This document shows positions 51,208 to 60,221 of a stretch of DNA of 64,000 bases, piece by piece. The notes beneath the pieces are model-generated. The model saw nothing but the letters and a program-made list of their open reading frames with translations, was not told the DNA's origin and searched no databases. The stretch comes from Planococcus kocurii (GTDB lineage Bacteria > Bacillota > Bacilli > Bacillales_A > Planococcaceae), in assembly GCF_001465835.2 (NCBI RefSeq), contig NZ_CP013661.2, positions 620,001 to 684,000 on the forward strand, given 5' to 3'. Positions within the stretch are counted from its first letter, which is position 1; each line of letters begins with the position of its first letter. The position numbers and the translations under genes are program-made.

Positions 51208-52797
51208 TCACACGTTATCTGCTAGCCAATTCACAATTTTTTCTAAACGAGCAATCCGGTGGTTTGGAGTGTCTGTACGTGATAAATCTGGAAAATGAAC
51301 GAATGTTGTTGCGATATTCATGCTTTTCAACTTCAGAGTTACTTGTTCTGCGACTTCTTCACCCAGCACAGCTATGCGACTAACATCAATCCAGTCAGCC
51401 GATTCCACAGTATCCGTGATCGCGCTCAGAAGGTCTTTATAAGTAAAGTCCCGGCTTGCAGCCGCAAATTCCTGGCTATATCCTTGACTACCGCTTGGAT
51501 TGACGTAGAAAATGCCGAAACCGCTCGCTGCATAAAGTTGCATTTCCAGAGAAAAGGTGTTGGCAAACATCTCATGAGGGGTGTCATGAACTTTAATGAT
51601 TAAGGGATAGTTCTGACCTTCCTCAAAACTAGCAGGTTTTATTAGCCAGCCATGAACCACATCAATCGAACCTGTTGTAAAGGTAGTTTGTGCTTGGACC
51701 AACTCAGTATCTTCCATAAACTTTTGGTTAAACGAGGTCAACGCCTGATATTCACCGGTCGTAATCGTCAAACGATGGAGCTCTCCCGGTTGAATCGGAT
51801 TGCTACTGGCTAAAACTGCATAGACGCCGTCTCGTGAAACATCGTAATCATACACATGTTCCATGTCAGGTGAAGCTGGGAAAATCATTCCATCAAGCGA
51901 CGCAAAGTACAAGCGCACATCCCCCATCGTCGATACTTGGAAATACAAATGATCGTCTTTTGTCCAGACAACGGCAGGTGCAACTGCCTTCTTGTAATCA
52001 CTAATTGCGTAATCACCAATAGGTGCATCCATCCCTTCCGTCAAACAAAAGCGAGTATTTGTTAGTAAGTCTGCGATATAAAGTTCAGTATGGGTTACAT
52101 CTCCGTAATAACGCATGCTACCGGTATAAGCGATTTTTGAATCGTCATGTGAAAAAGCGGCATCATTAAAATACCCTTGCCCTTCTGTCAGCATGGTTTG
52201 TTGCGCTGTTTTAGTATCGTACAAATAGAGAGGCTGATGAGGATTTTTTTGTAGATTGCCGGTCAAGCCAAAGACTATTTTTTCACCGTCATGCGAAACG
52301 GCTTTTAAATGATGATTGAAATTTCCTTGTGTCACAAATTCCACACTTTTCGATTCATGATCTACTAAGCCAATTTGACTGTAGCTTTGTGACTGCGTAT
52401 CTTCTTTTTTCACTGCGGCATTAATCCAAATTTTTGTTCCGCAAGGTGCCCATTCGAATCGATCTACCCCATTCTCAAAACGGGTCAACCTGTTCATTTT
52501 TCCATCAGCGATTGATAATACAAACAATTGCTTTTCTTTTCCTCGATCGAATAAAAAAGCGACAGCTGTTCCATCAGTTGACCACCGCGGGGAAAGGACT
52601 CTTCCTGCGCCATTTGTCCACTGACTTTGTTGCCCCGTTTTTAAGTCGATATGATACAGATGCGTTGTGTACGTATTTTCCTTTTCGTCTATTTGCGTAC
52701 GGACGAAAACTACTCTTTTTCCATCCGGTGAAATTTGAGGATCTGTCACTGAAATCAATTTCGTTAAATCGCTACTTTCTACTACTTTTTTCACCAC
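51208..52797 (-). CDS. S9-peptidase-like beta-propeller protein lacking the catalytic triad
   Basis: Protein of 529 residues. The N-terminal part (about 1-370) is a beta-propeller with repeated (I/V)S.DG and SPRWSTDG motifs, as in acylaminoacyl peptidases of the YuxL type. The C-terminal alpha/beta domain begins normally (PLIIKVHDTPHEMFANTF, NPSGSQGYSQEF) but then appears cut: the Ser motif GGSYGG, the Asp loop and the catalytic His are all absent. Compared with YuxL-type proteins (about 650 residues) roughly 100 residues are missing, in frame, between RIAVLGE and EVAEQ. The start is GTG at 52797, after AAAGGAG. Confidence 0.8.
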   Translation of the reverse strand: MVKKVVESSDLTKLISVTDPQISPDGKRVVFVRTQIDEKENTYTTHLYHIDLKTGQQSQWTNGAGRVLSPRWSTDGTAVAFLFDRGKEKQLFVLSIADGKMNRLTRFENGVDRFEWAPCGTKIWINAAVKKEDTQSQSYSQIGLVDHESKSVEFVTQGNFNHHLKAVSHDGEKIVFGLTGNLQKNPHQPLYLYDTKTAQQTMLTEGQGYFNDAAFSHDDSKIAYTGSMRYYGDVTHTELYIADLLTNTRFCLTEGMDAPIGDYAISDYKKAVAPAVVWTKDDHLYFQVSTMGDVRLYFASLDGMIFPASPDMEHVYDYDVSRDGVYAVLASSNPIQPGELHRLTITTGEYQALTSFNQKFMEDTELVQAQTTFTTGSIDVVHGWLIKPASFEEGQNYPLIIKVHDTPHEMFANTFSLEMQLYAASGFGIFYVNPSGSQGYSQEFAAASRDFTYKDLLSAITDTVESADWIDVSRIAVLGEEVAEQVTLKLKSMNIATTFVHFPDLSRTDTPNHRIARLEKIVNWLADNV

Positions 52798-52910
52798 TTT
52801 GTATACTCCTTTACGCGTTTATTGCTCACCAATGAAAACCACCAGTTTTACCAATCAAAGTCTACCACAAACGACGATGCAGAAAGAAGATAAGGTATGT
52901 GATAGCCATA

Positions 52911-52940
52911 TAAAAAAGGCTCCGATTCAATCTCGGAACC
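52911..52940 (-). terminator. Terminator of the acyl-CoA ligase gene
   Basis: GGTTCCGA/TCGGAGCC (one G-U) with a seven-base loop, followed by TTTTTT on the minus strand. Confidence 0.85.
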
Positions 52941-52968
52941 TCTTTCTTATACTTAATCTGGCACTGCC

Positions 52969-54522
52969 TTATTTCTGCATCGCTTGGTCTTTTAGCGATC
53001 GCCGTAAAATTTTCCCAGTTGTATTCTTCGGCAACTCTTTAAGAACTTCAAACTGTCTTGGCACTTTGTATTTTGCTAAATGCTCTGTGCAATAAGCTTT
53101 AAGATCTTCTATAGAAACCGCTGGATCCTTTAATACTACATAAGCATTAACTTCTTCACCGAAGTCTGGATCCGGTAAACCGACAACTGCGGCTTCTAAG
53201 ATTGCAGGATGAGCAAAAAGCACTTCTTCCACTTCTCGTGGATAAACGTTGTAACCGCCGACGATAATCATATCTTTTTTGCGGTCTACAATATAGAAGT
53301 ACCCTTCTTCATCAACACGTGCTAAATCACCCGTATAAAGCCAGCCATCACGAATTGCTGAAGCTGTTTCTTCAGGCATTTTGTAATAACCTTTCATGAC
53401 GTTCGGTCCACGAACAATCAATTCACCCACCTCGTTTGTTGCTACTTCTTCACCTAATTCGTTAACCACTTTGTTTTCTACATTGATAATGGAAGTACCA
53501 ATTGAGCCCGCTTTACGCTCACGATCAATCGGGTTAAAGCACGTAACTGGTGATGCTTCAGATAAGCCATAGCCTTCTGAAATACGCACATTGAATTTGT
53601 CTTCGAAACTATGCAACAAAGCAACCGGCATTGCGGAACCTCCTGACACCGCAAGACGAATAGACGCAAAATCCGCTGGGTCAATGTCTGGCAATTGGTT
53701 CATAAAGTTAAACATAGTTGGTACGCCAGCAAAAACGCTTGCTTTGTGTGTTTTAATCGCATCAAACACTTCTTTTGGATGAAAGCGTGGAATCAAAACA
53801 ATTGTCGCACCTTGTAATAATGGTGCGTTAACTACTACTGTTAATGCAAATACATGGAAAACTGGCAAAGTTGCTACTACCCGATCATTTCCACCAATTT
53901 GCAAATACGCTCCAACATCACGTGCGTTTGAATATAAATTCTGATGTGTCAGTAGTGCGCCTTTTGGCTTTCCAGTGGTACCCGATGTGTATAAAATGAC
54001 GGCATTATCATCTGCTGCAACTTCTGCAAAAGTATTAGTTGCTGTTGAACGAGCCAACAGATTTGTAAATGAATACACCTTCTTTTGAACAGCTTCAGGC
54101 AATTGCATCATTTTCTCTTGTGTCGATGGATCTGTTTCACAAATAATATACGATTCTACAAAAGGCAGTGCTTGATGTGCTTTTTCTATGAGCGGAAGTA
54201 AGGCGTCTAATGCTACTACTACTTTTGCATCACTATCATTGACTATGTAAGCGATTTCATCGGGGCTATAAATAGGATTGATGGGGACACTTGTAGCTCC
54301 CAAGCGCATTGTGGCGTATAGTGCAATTAAAAAATGTGGCGTATTGCTTAAAAGAAGTGCAACATGATCGCCTTTTTTTACGCCTAAACTTTGTAAAGAA
54401 TTAGCAAAAACAGCAACTGTTTGATCAAATTCACCATAGCTTGTATCTTTCCCCATAAAGCTATAAGCGACTTTTGCAGAATCCTGTTGTGAAATTTCAT
54501 GAACACGTGTCATTAAATTCAT
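52969..54522 (-). CDS. lcfB: Long-chain fatty acid-CoA ligase (LcfB/YhfL type)
   Basis: AMP-forming ligase of about 517 residues that activates long-chain fatty acids for beta-oxidation. It has the P-loop ILYTSGTTGKPKGALLTH (about 160-177), the adenylate motif ISEGYGLSEASPV, DGWLYTGDLARVDEEG and the C-terminal KDMIIVGGYNVYPREVEE with the catalytic Lys in TGKILRR. A perfect FadR operator lies upstream. The ATG at 54522 is favoured by spacing from GAGGG. In Bacillus the homologue lies near lplJ and yhfH, as it does here. Confidence 0.93.
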   Translation of the reverse strand: MNLMTRVHEISQQDSAKVAYSFMGKDTSYGEFDQTVAVFANSLQSLGVKKGDHVALLLSNTPHFLIALYATMRLGATSVPINPIYSPDEIAYIVNDSDAKVVVALDALLPLIEKAHQALPFVESYIICETDPSTQEKMMQLPEAVQKKVYSFTNLLARSTATNTFAEVAADDNAVILYTSGTTGKPKGALLTHQNLYSNARDVGAYLQIGGNDRVVATLPVFHVFALTVVVNAPLLQGATIVLIPRFHPKEVFDAIKTHKASVFAGVPTMFNFMNQLPDIDPADFASIRLAVSGGSAMPVALLHSFEDKFNVRISEGYGLSEASPVTCFNPIDRERKAGSIGTSIINVENKVVNELGEEVATNEVGELIVRGPNVMKGYYKMPEETASAIRDGWLYTGDLARVDEEGYFYIVDRKKDMIIVGGYNVYPREVEEVLFAHPAILEAAVVGLPDPDFGEEVNAYVVLKDPAVSIEDLKAYCTEHLAKYKVPRQFEVLKELPKNTTGKILRRSLKDQAMQK

Positions 54523-54541
54523 CTTCATCCCTCTTTCGCGT

Positions 54542-54559
54542 TGAATGAATACTCATTCA
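54542..54559. promoter_or_regulatory. FadR operator upstream of the acyl-CoA ligase
   Basis: TGAATGAATACTCATTCA, identical to the fadN operator at 1330 and a perfect match to the consensus. It lies 20 bp from the start. Confidence 0.85.
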
Positions 54560-54604
54560 TATTTAAATCTATTTTTATTATAAAATAAATCTTCAGACAA
54601 TACA

Positions 54605-54632
54605 ACAGGCACCGTAAAATTACGGTGCCTGT
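54605..54632 (-). terminator. Hairpin at the end of the permease gene
   Basis: ACAGGCACCGTA/TACGGTGCCTGT, perfect 12-bp stem that includes the stop codon. The T tract is poor. Confidence 0.55.
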
Positions 54633-56557
54633 AAGTGAGCGACATAGCGCCAACGAATCAAGAAAAAGTATAAAATTTGCGCCACTGTAAATCCGCCAAG
54701 CACAATGGACATTTCACCAAGAATCGACAACTCAGCAAATTCATCCCATACAACTTGCAACGAAATGAACGCAAATGCACTGTGAAGTAAAGCAAGTAAC
54801 CACGGCAAAAAGAATTGAGGAATAAGTTGCCGGTTCACAATTTTCCCTAGCTCTTTGTCAGTCATCCCTAGACGAGTTAGCAATTTATATTGCTTACGAT
54901 CCCGTTCAAGACCTGTATACAATTTAAAGTAGATAAAGCTCCCTGCTGCCAACAAAAAGACAGCTGCTACCATAACTCCGATAAACAACAACAAAGCAAA
55001 AGAAGATTTAAACCACCGATAATCGGCGCCAGGATTTTCAAAGAAAAAATTAACGTCACTAAAATTGGCAGTTTCCACTGCCTCATCAACTATCGCCGTT
55101 AACCGATTGCCAATATTCATTGTTTCTGTCCAATTTAATACATCAAAGGCATAGTAAGAGAAATTTGATTTTCCAGCTTCGTAGCCTAGTAGCGGTTGAT
55201 CGATGGCTCGATAATCGGCGTCACTAACAACAATCGTATTGATGTTTAATGTGTGAATTGGAAACACAACATGCGGATACGTTGAACGAAGCGATAAAGG
55301 TACATCACTTTCGAGCAATACGGTATCGACGCTAGCACTTTGCAACTCTTTTAAAGAATCTAATGAAAATGGTACAAATAGCCCTTCTCCTTGCTGCAAT
55401 TGCGCTGGTTCAAAATCAAGCGCTGTTGCTAAGCGATTAAATTCGGACAGCGCTAAAATATCGACGTCGTTTCCAGTAGCCGCTGAGGTTTGACGTTTGA
55501 CCGTCAATTCGACCATATCGTAGGATAATTGCTCATCTCTTAATTGGCTCGCTAGTCTGTCGATATGCTCTTCTTCCAACTCATTGTCGTCAAACGAAAT
55601 ATAAACAAGGCCTAATGGATTTGATTCACGGAAATCTCCTGTATAAGACATAAAAGACGCCAAAGTTCCGACTGTCAAAAAAGCTACCGTCGAAACGATA
55701 GTGACAATAAAAAACATTTGAGCACTGTCTTTTAATTTAACTGAAGCCTCGGCCAACGACACTAAGCGCGTTTTTTTCCAATATACAATCTTTTTTCGTT
55801 TGTATAGTTGCAGGGAAAAATGAAGTGTATGCGTGAAAAAGAGATACGTACCGAAAGTCGCAAGTGGCGGAACGATAAAAACCATTTGGTACACTGTTTG
55901 ATCTGATACATTTGCCGCAAATGTATAGGCAGAAGCTAAAAAGACAATACCCATAATCGCTAGCACAGTAGAAGATTTCGACTCTTCCTCGACCTTCCAA
56001 AAGCCTTGCAACAAATCGACGATTCGCTTCGTCCGAATAAACCCGACGCTGACAAAGGATATAATGACAAACAGACTAGCGAATGCCGCAATCGTCAGCA
56101 AAAAGGGCTCCCATGAAACATAGAGGGGCAACGCATCTAATTCCATAATCTCTCGGCCGATCATAAAAAAGAATTTAGAAAACGCAAAACCGAAAACGAT
56201 TCCAGTTACAGTTGAAATTGTTCCAATAATGAGCATTTCGAAAAAAATTAACTTGTTCAGTTGCTTTTTTGACATTCCCAAATGCATCAACACGCCGAAT
56301 TCCTTTGAACGTGCCTGTAAAAAAGCGCTCATCGAATAAAACAAGAAAAATAACGTAAAAATATACAACACTATTTCTGCAATCATCATGCCTCGTATAG
56401 CAAGCAGTTGCAATCCATCCTTGTCAAATATCGGATGAAAAATAAACATCGAGCAGACAAAAAATACCATGACAGAAAAGACGCTAGCTAAAAAGAACGC
56501 TGCGTAATTTCTTCGGTTACGGACAACGTTATGGTAAGCGAGTTGCCGAAAGGTCAT
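54620..56557 (-). CDS. Bacitracin-type (BceB-like) ABC transporter permease
   Basis: Permease of 645 residues for a peptide-antibiotic sensing and detoxification module. Layout: TM1, then helices 2-4 (to about 150), a helix pair to about 230, and a large extracellular domain (about 315-530) between helices 7 and 8, the substrate-sensing domain of BceB proteins. Two FtsX domains are present. The start at 56557 follows GGAGG; the longer frame lies inside the ATPase gene. It works with the ATPase and the two-component pair upstream. Confidence 0.9.
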   Translation of the reverse strand: MTFRQLAYHNVVRNRRNYAAFFLASVFSVMVFFVCSMFIFHPIFDKDGLQLLAIRGMMIAEIVLYIFTLFFLFYSMSAFLQARSKEFGVLMHLGMSKKQLNKLIFFEMLIIGTISTVTGIVFGFAFSKFFFMIGREIMELDALPLYVSWEPFLLTIAAFASLFVIISFVSVGFIRTKRIVDLLQGFWKVEEESKSSTVLAIMGIVFLASAYTFAANVSDQTVYQMVFIVPPLATFGTYLFFTHTLHFSLQLYKRKKIVYWKKTRLVSLAEASVKLKDSAQMFFIVTIVSTVAFLTVGTLASFMSYTGDFRESNPLGLVYISFDDNELEEEHIDRLASQLRDEQLSYDMVELTVKRQTSAATGNDVDILALSEFNRLATALDFEPAQLQQGEGLFVPFSLDSLKELQSASVDTVLLESDVPLSLRSTYPHVVFPIHTLNINTIVVSDADYRAIDQPLLGYEAGKSNFSYYAFDVLNWTETMNIGNRLTAIVDEAVETANFSDVNFFFENPGADYRWFKSSFALLLFIGVMVAAVFLLAAGSFIYFKLYTGLERDRKQYKLLTRLGMTDKELGKIVNRQLIPQFFLPWLLALLHSAFAFISLQVVWDEFAELSILGEMSIVLGGFTVAQILYFFLIRWRYVAHLQAP

Positions 56558-57302
56558 TAACGGATCCTCCCAACAACGACAAAACATTTAAAATTCGCTG
56601 GTAAAATGTCTGGCGTCGTTCATCTCCATAAATTTCATTGAAGAACTCACCATCTTTGATAAACAGCACACGATCACAATAACTTGCTGCAATCGGATCA
56701 TGCGTTACCATAATGATTGTCGTGTTATTGTCTTTAGCAATATTCGATAAAATTTCAAGTACGTCACGTGAAGATCTAGAATCTAAATTTCCTGTCGGTT
56801 CATCTGCCAAAATAAGTGCTGGCTGATGGATAAGCGCACGTCCAATAGCTGTTCTTTGCGCTTCTCCACCTGAAATTTCGTTTGGTTTTTTATGAAGGAT
56901 TGATGTCAATCCGAGACGTTTCGCAATTCGCAACACGCGACGTGCCATTTCATCAATTGGCACATAATCAAGCGTTAACGGCAAAACTAAATTTTCTTCA
57001 ACCGTCAGCATCTGCAGTAGGTTAAAGTCTTGAAAAACAAAACCTAGTTGTCTTCTACGAAATAACGCCAATTCATTTTTATTCAACAAATGTGGATTGG
57101 TTCCGTCGATTAAAATCTCTCCAGAAGTTAACGAGTCAATTGTTGAAATCAAGTTTAGCAGCGTTGTTTTACCACTCCCTGAAGGTCCCATTACTGCCAG
57201 AAATTCACCTTTTTCCACTGTGAAGCTCAACTGGTTCACTGCCCGGTGCGTCACTTTCCCCTCGTAGACCTTGGTCACTTCGTCGATTTTCACTACTGTC
57301 AT
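56529..57302 (-). CDS. BceA-like ABC transporter ATPase
   Basis: ATP-binding subunit of 257 residues. Walker A GPSGSGKTT (about 40), Q-loop FVFQDFNLLQML, signature ISGGEAQRTAIGRA (a variant of LSGGQ with Glu), Walker B LILADEPTGNLDS and the switch His in VTHDP. The chosen ATG at 57302 follows AGGAGG. It overlaps the permease by 29 bases and the histidine kinase by 98 bases. Confidence 0.92.
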   Translation of the reverse strand: MTVVKIDEVTKVYEGKVTHRAVNQLSFTVEKGEFLAVMGPSGSGKTTLLNLISTIDSLTSGEILIDGTNPHLLNKNELALFRRRQLGFVFQDFNLLQMLTVEENLVLPLTLDYVPIDEMARRVLRIAKRLGLTSILHKKPNEISGGEAQRTAIGRALIHQPALILADEPTGNLDSRSSRDVLEILSNIAKDNNTTIIMVTHDPIAASYCDRVLFIKDGEFFNEIYGDERRQTFYQRILNVLSLLGGSVNDLSATRLP

Positions 57303-58311
57303 CATTTTCCTCCTGTGTTGCAAAATCTTGGTTGAAGAATCGTACAGATACAGTTGTCCCTTCTCCTTGAATAGAAGAAATCAACAATTCATGACCCAGC
57401 TTCCCGCAAATTTCTTTTGCCAAGTACAAGCCCATTCCTGTGGATTCTCCAGTTTTCCGTCCATTTTCTCCAGTGAAGAACGCTTTAGTTATACGTGGTA
57501 AATCAGAAGAAGAAATACCGATTCCTTCGTCGCGAACTGTCAAGAGCGTATTGCCGTTCGAACATTCGGCAGCAATCAGCACTTTTTTATTCGGTTCAAA
57601 TGTGTACTTAACCGCATTTGTTAAAAATTGACCCATGATAAATTTCATCCATTTTTGATCCGTTGCTACAACGTGCTCTTCTGCTATTGAAATTTCAGGG
57701 TATACACGTTTTGAAATAAATAATCGTTTATTTTCTGTAACTACTTCACTAACTAAAGACCGTAAATTAATTTTTTCAATTTGCATATCTTGCTCAAATG
57801 TATCTAAACGTGCATTCATCAAAACTGTGTCCAGCCCTGCTTTTAAACGGTCCATTTCTTCATGAACACTTTTCTTATCAAGCTCCTGCTCTTCTTGAAG
57901 TAAGAGGTGCATAACCGATAAAGGAGTTTTCATTTGATGTACCCACTGGTTCATAAACTGCAAATGGCGGTTTTGAGAAGCATATAAAGATTGCACTTCA
58001 TGCTGGTACAGTCGATATAATTTTTGCAGGTAGATTTCATTTTGTACTTGCTCAGGTGACTTCCCTTCACGTTGAAGCATATGTTCCATATTCTGTGGAG
58101 TGGCCAAAATACGTTGATAATATTGGTAACGTTTAACAAAGCGTGTCAAAAGAAACGAAATGACCAAAACTGTGCTAATGACGAATGAATAAATAGCTGT
58201 ATCCACATTACGAAAACCATCTAGCCAGTACAGCAGCATAATAAAAGCTACCAGCACCATTTGAAAGACGATGAATGCTGCGTGTTCTTTCAAAAATAAT
58301 CGCCACATCAT
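57205..58311 (-). CDS. BceS-like intramembrane-sensing histidine kinase
   Basis: Kinase of 368 residues. Two helices at the N terminus (about 12-30 and 36-55) with almost no extracellular loop, the intramembrane-sensing layout. Phospho-His is in NQWVHQMKTPLSVM, followed by the ATPase boxes QFLTNAVKYTF (N), DEGIGI (G1) and TGMGLYLAKEI (G2). It probably receives its signal from the BceAB-like transporter rather than directly. The C terminus runs on about 45 residues past the usual end in a polar tail, because the frame overlaps the ATPase by 98 bases. The ATG overlaps the regulator's stop codon. Confidence 0.92.
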   Translation of the reverse strand: MMWRLFLKEHAAFIVFQMVLVAFIMLLYWLDGFRNVDTAIYSFVISTVLVISFLLTRFVKRYQYYQRILATPQNMEHMLQREGKSPEQVQNEIYLQKLYRLYQHEVQSLYASQNRHLQFMNQWVHQMKTPLSVMHLLLQEEQELDKKSVHEEMDRLKAGLDTVLMNARLDTFEQDMQIEKINLRSLVSEVVTENKRLFISKRVYPEISIAEEHVVATDQKWMKFIMGQFLTNAVKYTFEPNKKVLIAAECSNGNTLLTVRDEGIGISSSDLPRITKAFFTGENGRKTGESTGMGLYLAKEICGKLGHELLISSIQGEGTTVSVRFFNQDFATQEENDDSSENRRSDQGLRGESDAPGSEPVELHSGKR

Positions 58312-59012
58312 GCTTCCTCCTCGTGAAGCAATAGACGGTATCCCGCCCCTCTAACCGTTTCAATCGTAGACTTCACAGTGTAATCAGCTAGTTTTTTACG
58401 AACTCTCGTCATATTCACATTTAGCGTGTTCTCATCCACAAATGCCTGATCGTCCCATAATTCCTCAAGCAATTGCTCACGTGATACTACTTTCGGATAA
58501 TTAGATAACAAGAGTTCCATAATTGTGCACTCTTTTTTTTGCAGCGGAATAACTTCAGCCTTTACATGCAGCTCCATTCGTTCCATATACAGTATGATGC
58601 GCCCCACTTTGACAGAGCGTTCTTCTTGTTTTGGTGCGTATTCCCCATAAGCTCTACGCAAATGGCTCCTTATTTTTGCAAGGACGATTTCATAATGGAA
58701 AGGTTTCGTAATGAAATCATCTCCACCATTTTCCAAAGCGAAAACTTGATCCATTTCACCTGAGCGAGCTGAAATGAAGAGGATTGGACACGTGCTTTGC
58801 TGCCTGAGCTGACGGCACCAATAATAGCCATCGTAAGAAGGCAGGTTAATATCCAGTAAAATCAAATGGGGATCAAAAGCTTCGAATTCTTCGATGATTT
58901 GATCAAAATCTTTTGCGGTCTCTACTTGGTAATGGTACTTCCTTAAAGTCTCTGCCAATAACTCCGCAATTTTCAAATCATCTTCTACTATGAAAACCCG
59001 TTGAACAGCCAC
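58308..59012 (-). CDS. BceR-like OmpR-family response regulator
   Basis: Regulator of 234 residues. The receiver domain has VEDD, the phosphoacceptor in LILLDINLPSYDG and KPFHYE; the C-terminal winged helix has VSREQLLEELWDD and NTLNVNMTRVRKKL. It would activate the ABC genes that follow. The start is GTG at 59012 with GGGGG seven bases upstream; the longer frame begins in the lplJ terminator. An extended -10 sits just upstream. Confidence 0.93.
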   Translation of the reverse strand: MAVQRVFIVEDDLKIAELLAETLRKYHYQVETAKDFDQIIEEFEAFDPHLILLDINLPSYDGYYWCRQLRQQSTCPILFISARSGEMDQVFALENGGDDFITKPFHYEIVLAKIRSHLRRAYGEYAPKQEERSVKVGRIILYMERMELHVKAEVIPLQKKECTIMELLLSNYPKVVSREQLLEELWDDQAFVDENTLNVNMTRVRKKLADYTVKSTIETVRGAGYRLLLHEEEA

Positions 59013-59040
59013 ATTGATTCCCCCTTTCCTTTTTCTTTCC

Positions 59041-59049
59041 ATTTTAACA
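59041..59049 (-). promoter_or_regulatory. Extended -10 promoter of the bce-type operon
   Basis: TGTTAAAAT forms a TGnTATAAT-like extended -10 with no -35 consensus. It lies at the T tract of the lplJ terminator and gives a leader of about 20 bases. Confidence 0.45.
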
Positions 59050-59074
59050 AAAGAGCCTGCATAAAAGCAGGCTC
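59048..59074 (-). terminator. Terminator of lplJ
   Basis: GAGCCTGC/GCAGGCTC with a six-base loop and TTTTGTT on the minus strand. Confidence 0.85.
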
Positions 59075-59084
59075 TCAGCAATTC

Positions 59085-60077
59085 TTAATAAATTAATTTT
59101 AAAAATTCATCTGTCGTGATGCCGCCCAGAAGTTTGGGGATGTCGATCCCTGAAATCGCTTCATCTAATGAGGCACGCTCGTATTTAGATCCAGCAATCG
59201 CCTGTTCGATTTCCGATACATCACCAACACCGAAAAAGTCTCCGTAAATATTGACATCTTGAACTATGCCCTTGTCTACTTGCAATCGGACATCAATACC
59301 GCCAACTGGAAAACGATGAGAGTGCTTAATGTTGAACTTAGGTGACTTGCCGTAATTCCAATCCCAATTGCCGTAGCGCTCTTTCGACAATTCATGAATA
59401 TTCTTCCAATCTTCGTCCGTTAATTCATAATAACGTACATTTTCTTCACCTTCAAAAATTGAATGTAAAATCGCATTACGGAATTCTGTCACTGTCATCG
59501 GCTCTTTCAAAAACTCAGAAATGTTCGCGACGCGACTCCGAATCGACTTGATGCCTTTTGACTCGATTTTTTCTTTGCTAACTTTCAGCGCAGATACGAC
59601 TTCATCAATCTGTGTATCAAACATCAATGTACCATGGCTGAACATACGTCCTCTAGTTGAAAATTGTGCATTACCCGATACTTTCCGACCTTCTGCCATT
59701 AAATCATTGCGTCCAGAAAGCTCTGCGTTAACGCCAAGACTTTGCAATGCTTTTACAACAGGTTCAGTAAATTTACGAAAATTACGGAAGCTGTTGCCGT
59801 CATCAACTGTAATAAAGCTGTAATTCAAATTTCCTAAGTCGTGATAAACTGCGCCACCACCTGATAAGCGGCGAACGACATGAATGCCATTAGAATCTAC
59901 GTAATCCGTATTAATCTCTTCAGCTGTGTTTTGATTCTTGCCAATAATGATAGATGGTTCATTAATATAAAATAGAAGAAATGGATCTTTCTCAACATCC
60001 ATTGTTTTTAATAGATATTCTTCGATTGCCAAGTTAATTCGCGGGTCTGTAATGCCTTTATTATCTACAAAATACAT
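59085..60077 (-). CDS. lplJ: Lipoate-protein ligase LplJ
   Basis: Attaches free lipoate to GcvH and the E2 subunits, 330 residues. It carries RRLSGGGAVYHDLGNLNYSF with the conserved glycines, the catalytic Lys in GRKVSGNAQF, and the C-terminal accessory domain (about 250-330). The ATG follows GGAGAG. In Bacillus the homologue (yhfJ) also sits near yhfH and the acyl-CoA ligase. Monocistronic with its own terminator. Confidence 0.95.
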   Translation of the reverse strand: MYFVDNKGITDPRINLAIEEYLLKTMDVEKDPFLLFYINEPSIIIGKNQNTAEEINTDYVDSNGIHVVRRLSGGGAVYHDLGNLNYSFITVDDGNSFRNFRKFTEPVVKALQSLGVNAELSGRNDLMAEGRKVSGNAQFSTRGRMFSHGTLMFDTQIDEVVSALKVSKEKIESKGIKSIRSRVANISEFLKEPMTVTEFRNAILHSIFEGEENVRYYELTDEDWKNIHELSKERYGNWDWNYGKSPKFNIKHSHRFPVGGIDVRLQVDKGIVQDVNIYGDFFGVGDVSEIEQAIAGSKYERASLDEAISGIDIPKLLGGITTDEFLKLIY

Positions 60078-60163
60078 ATTCTCTCTCCTTTTGGCTACGT
60101 CGCTCTTTCTAGTTTAACGGATTATTTAAATAAATTCACTATTTTGGGTTGACGAATCCAAAC

Positions 60164-60172
60164 TGTTATAAT
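60164..60172 (+). promoter_or_regulatory. Extended -10 promoter of the yhfH-like gene
   Basis: TGTTATAAT; a nearby TTGACG is only 12 bases upstream, so the extended TG probably compensates. Confidence 0.55.
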
Positions 60173-60221
60173 ACACTAACTTAAACACCAACAGTACTAT
60201 AACAAAAAGGAGCTGGAAGTT

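Noticed and set aside
60149-60154. TTGACG as a -35 for the yhfH-like gene
   Set aside because: The 12-base spacing to TATAAT is too short for a standard promoter.
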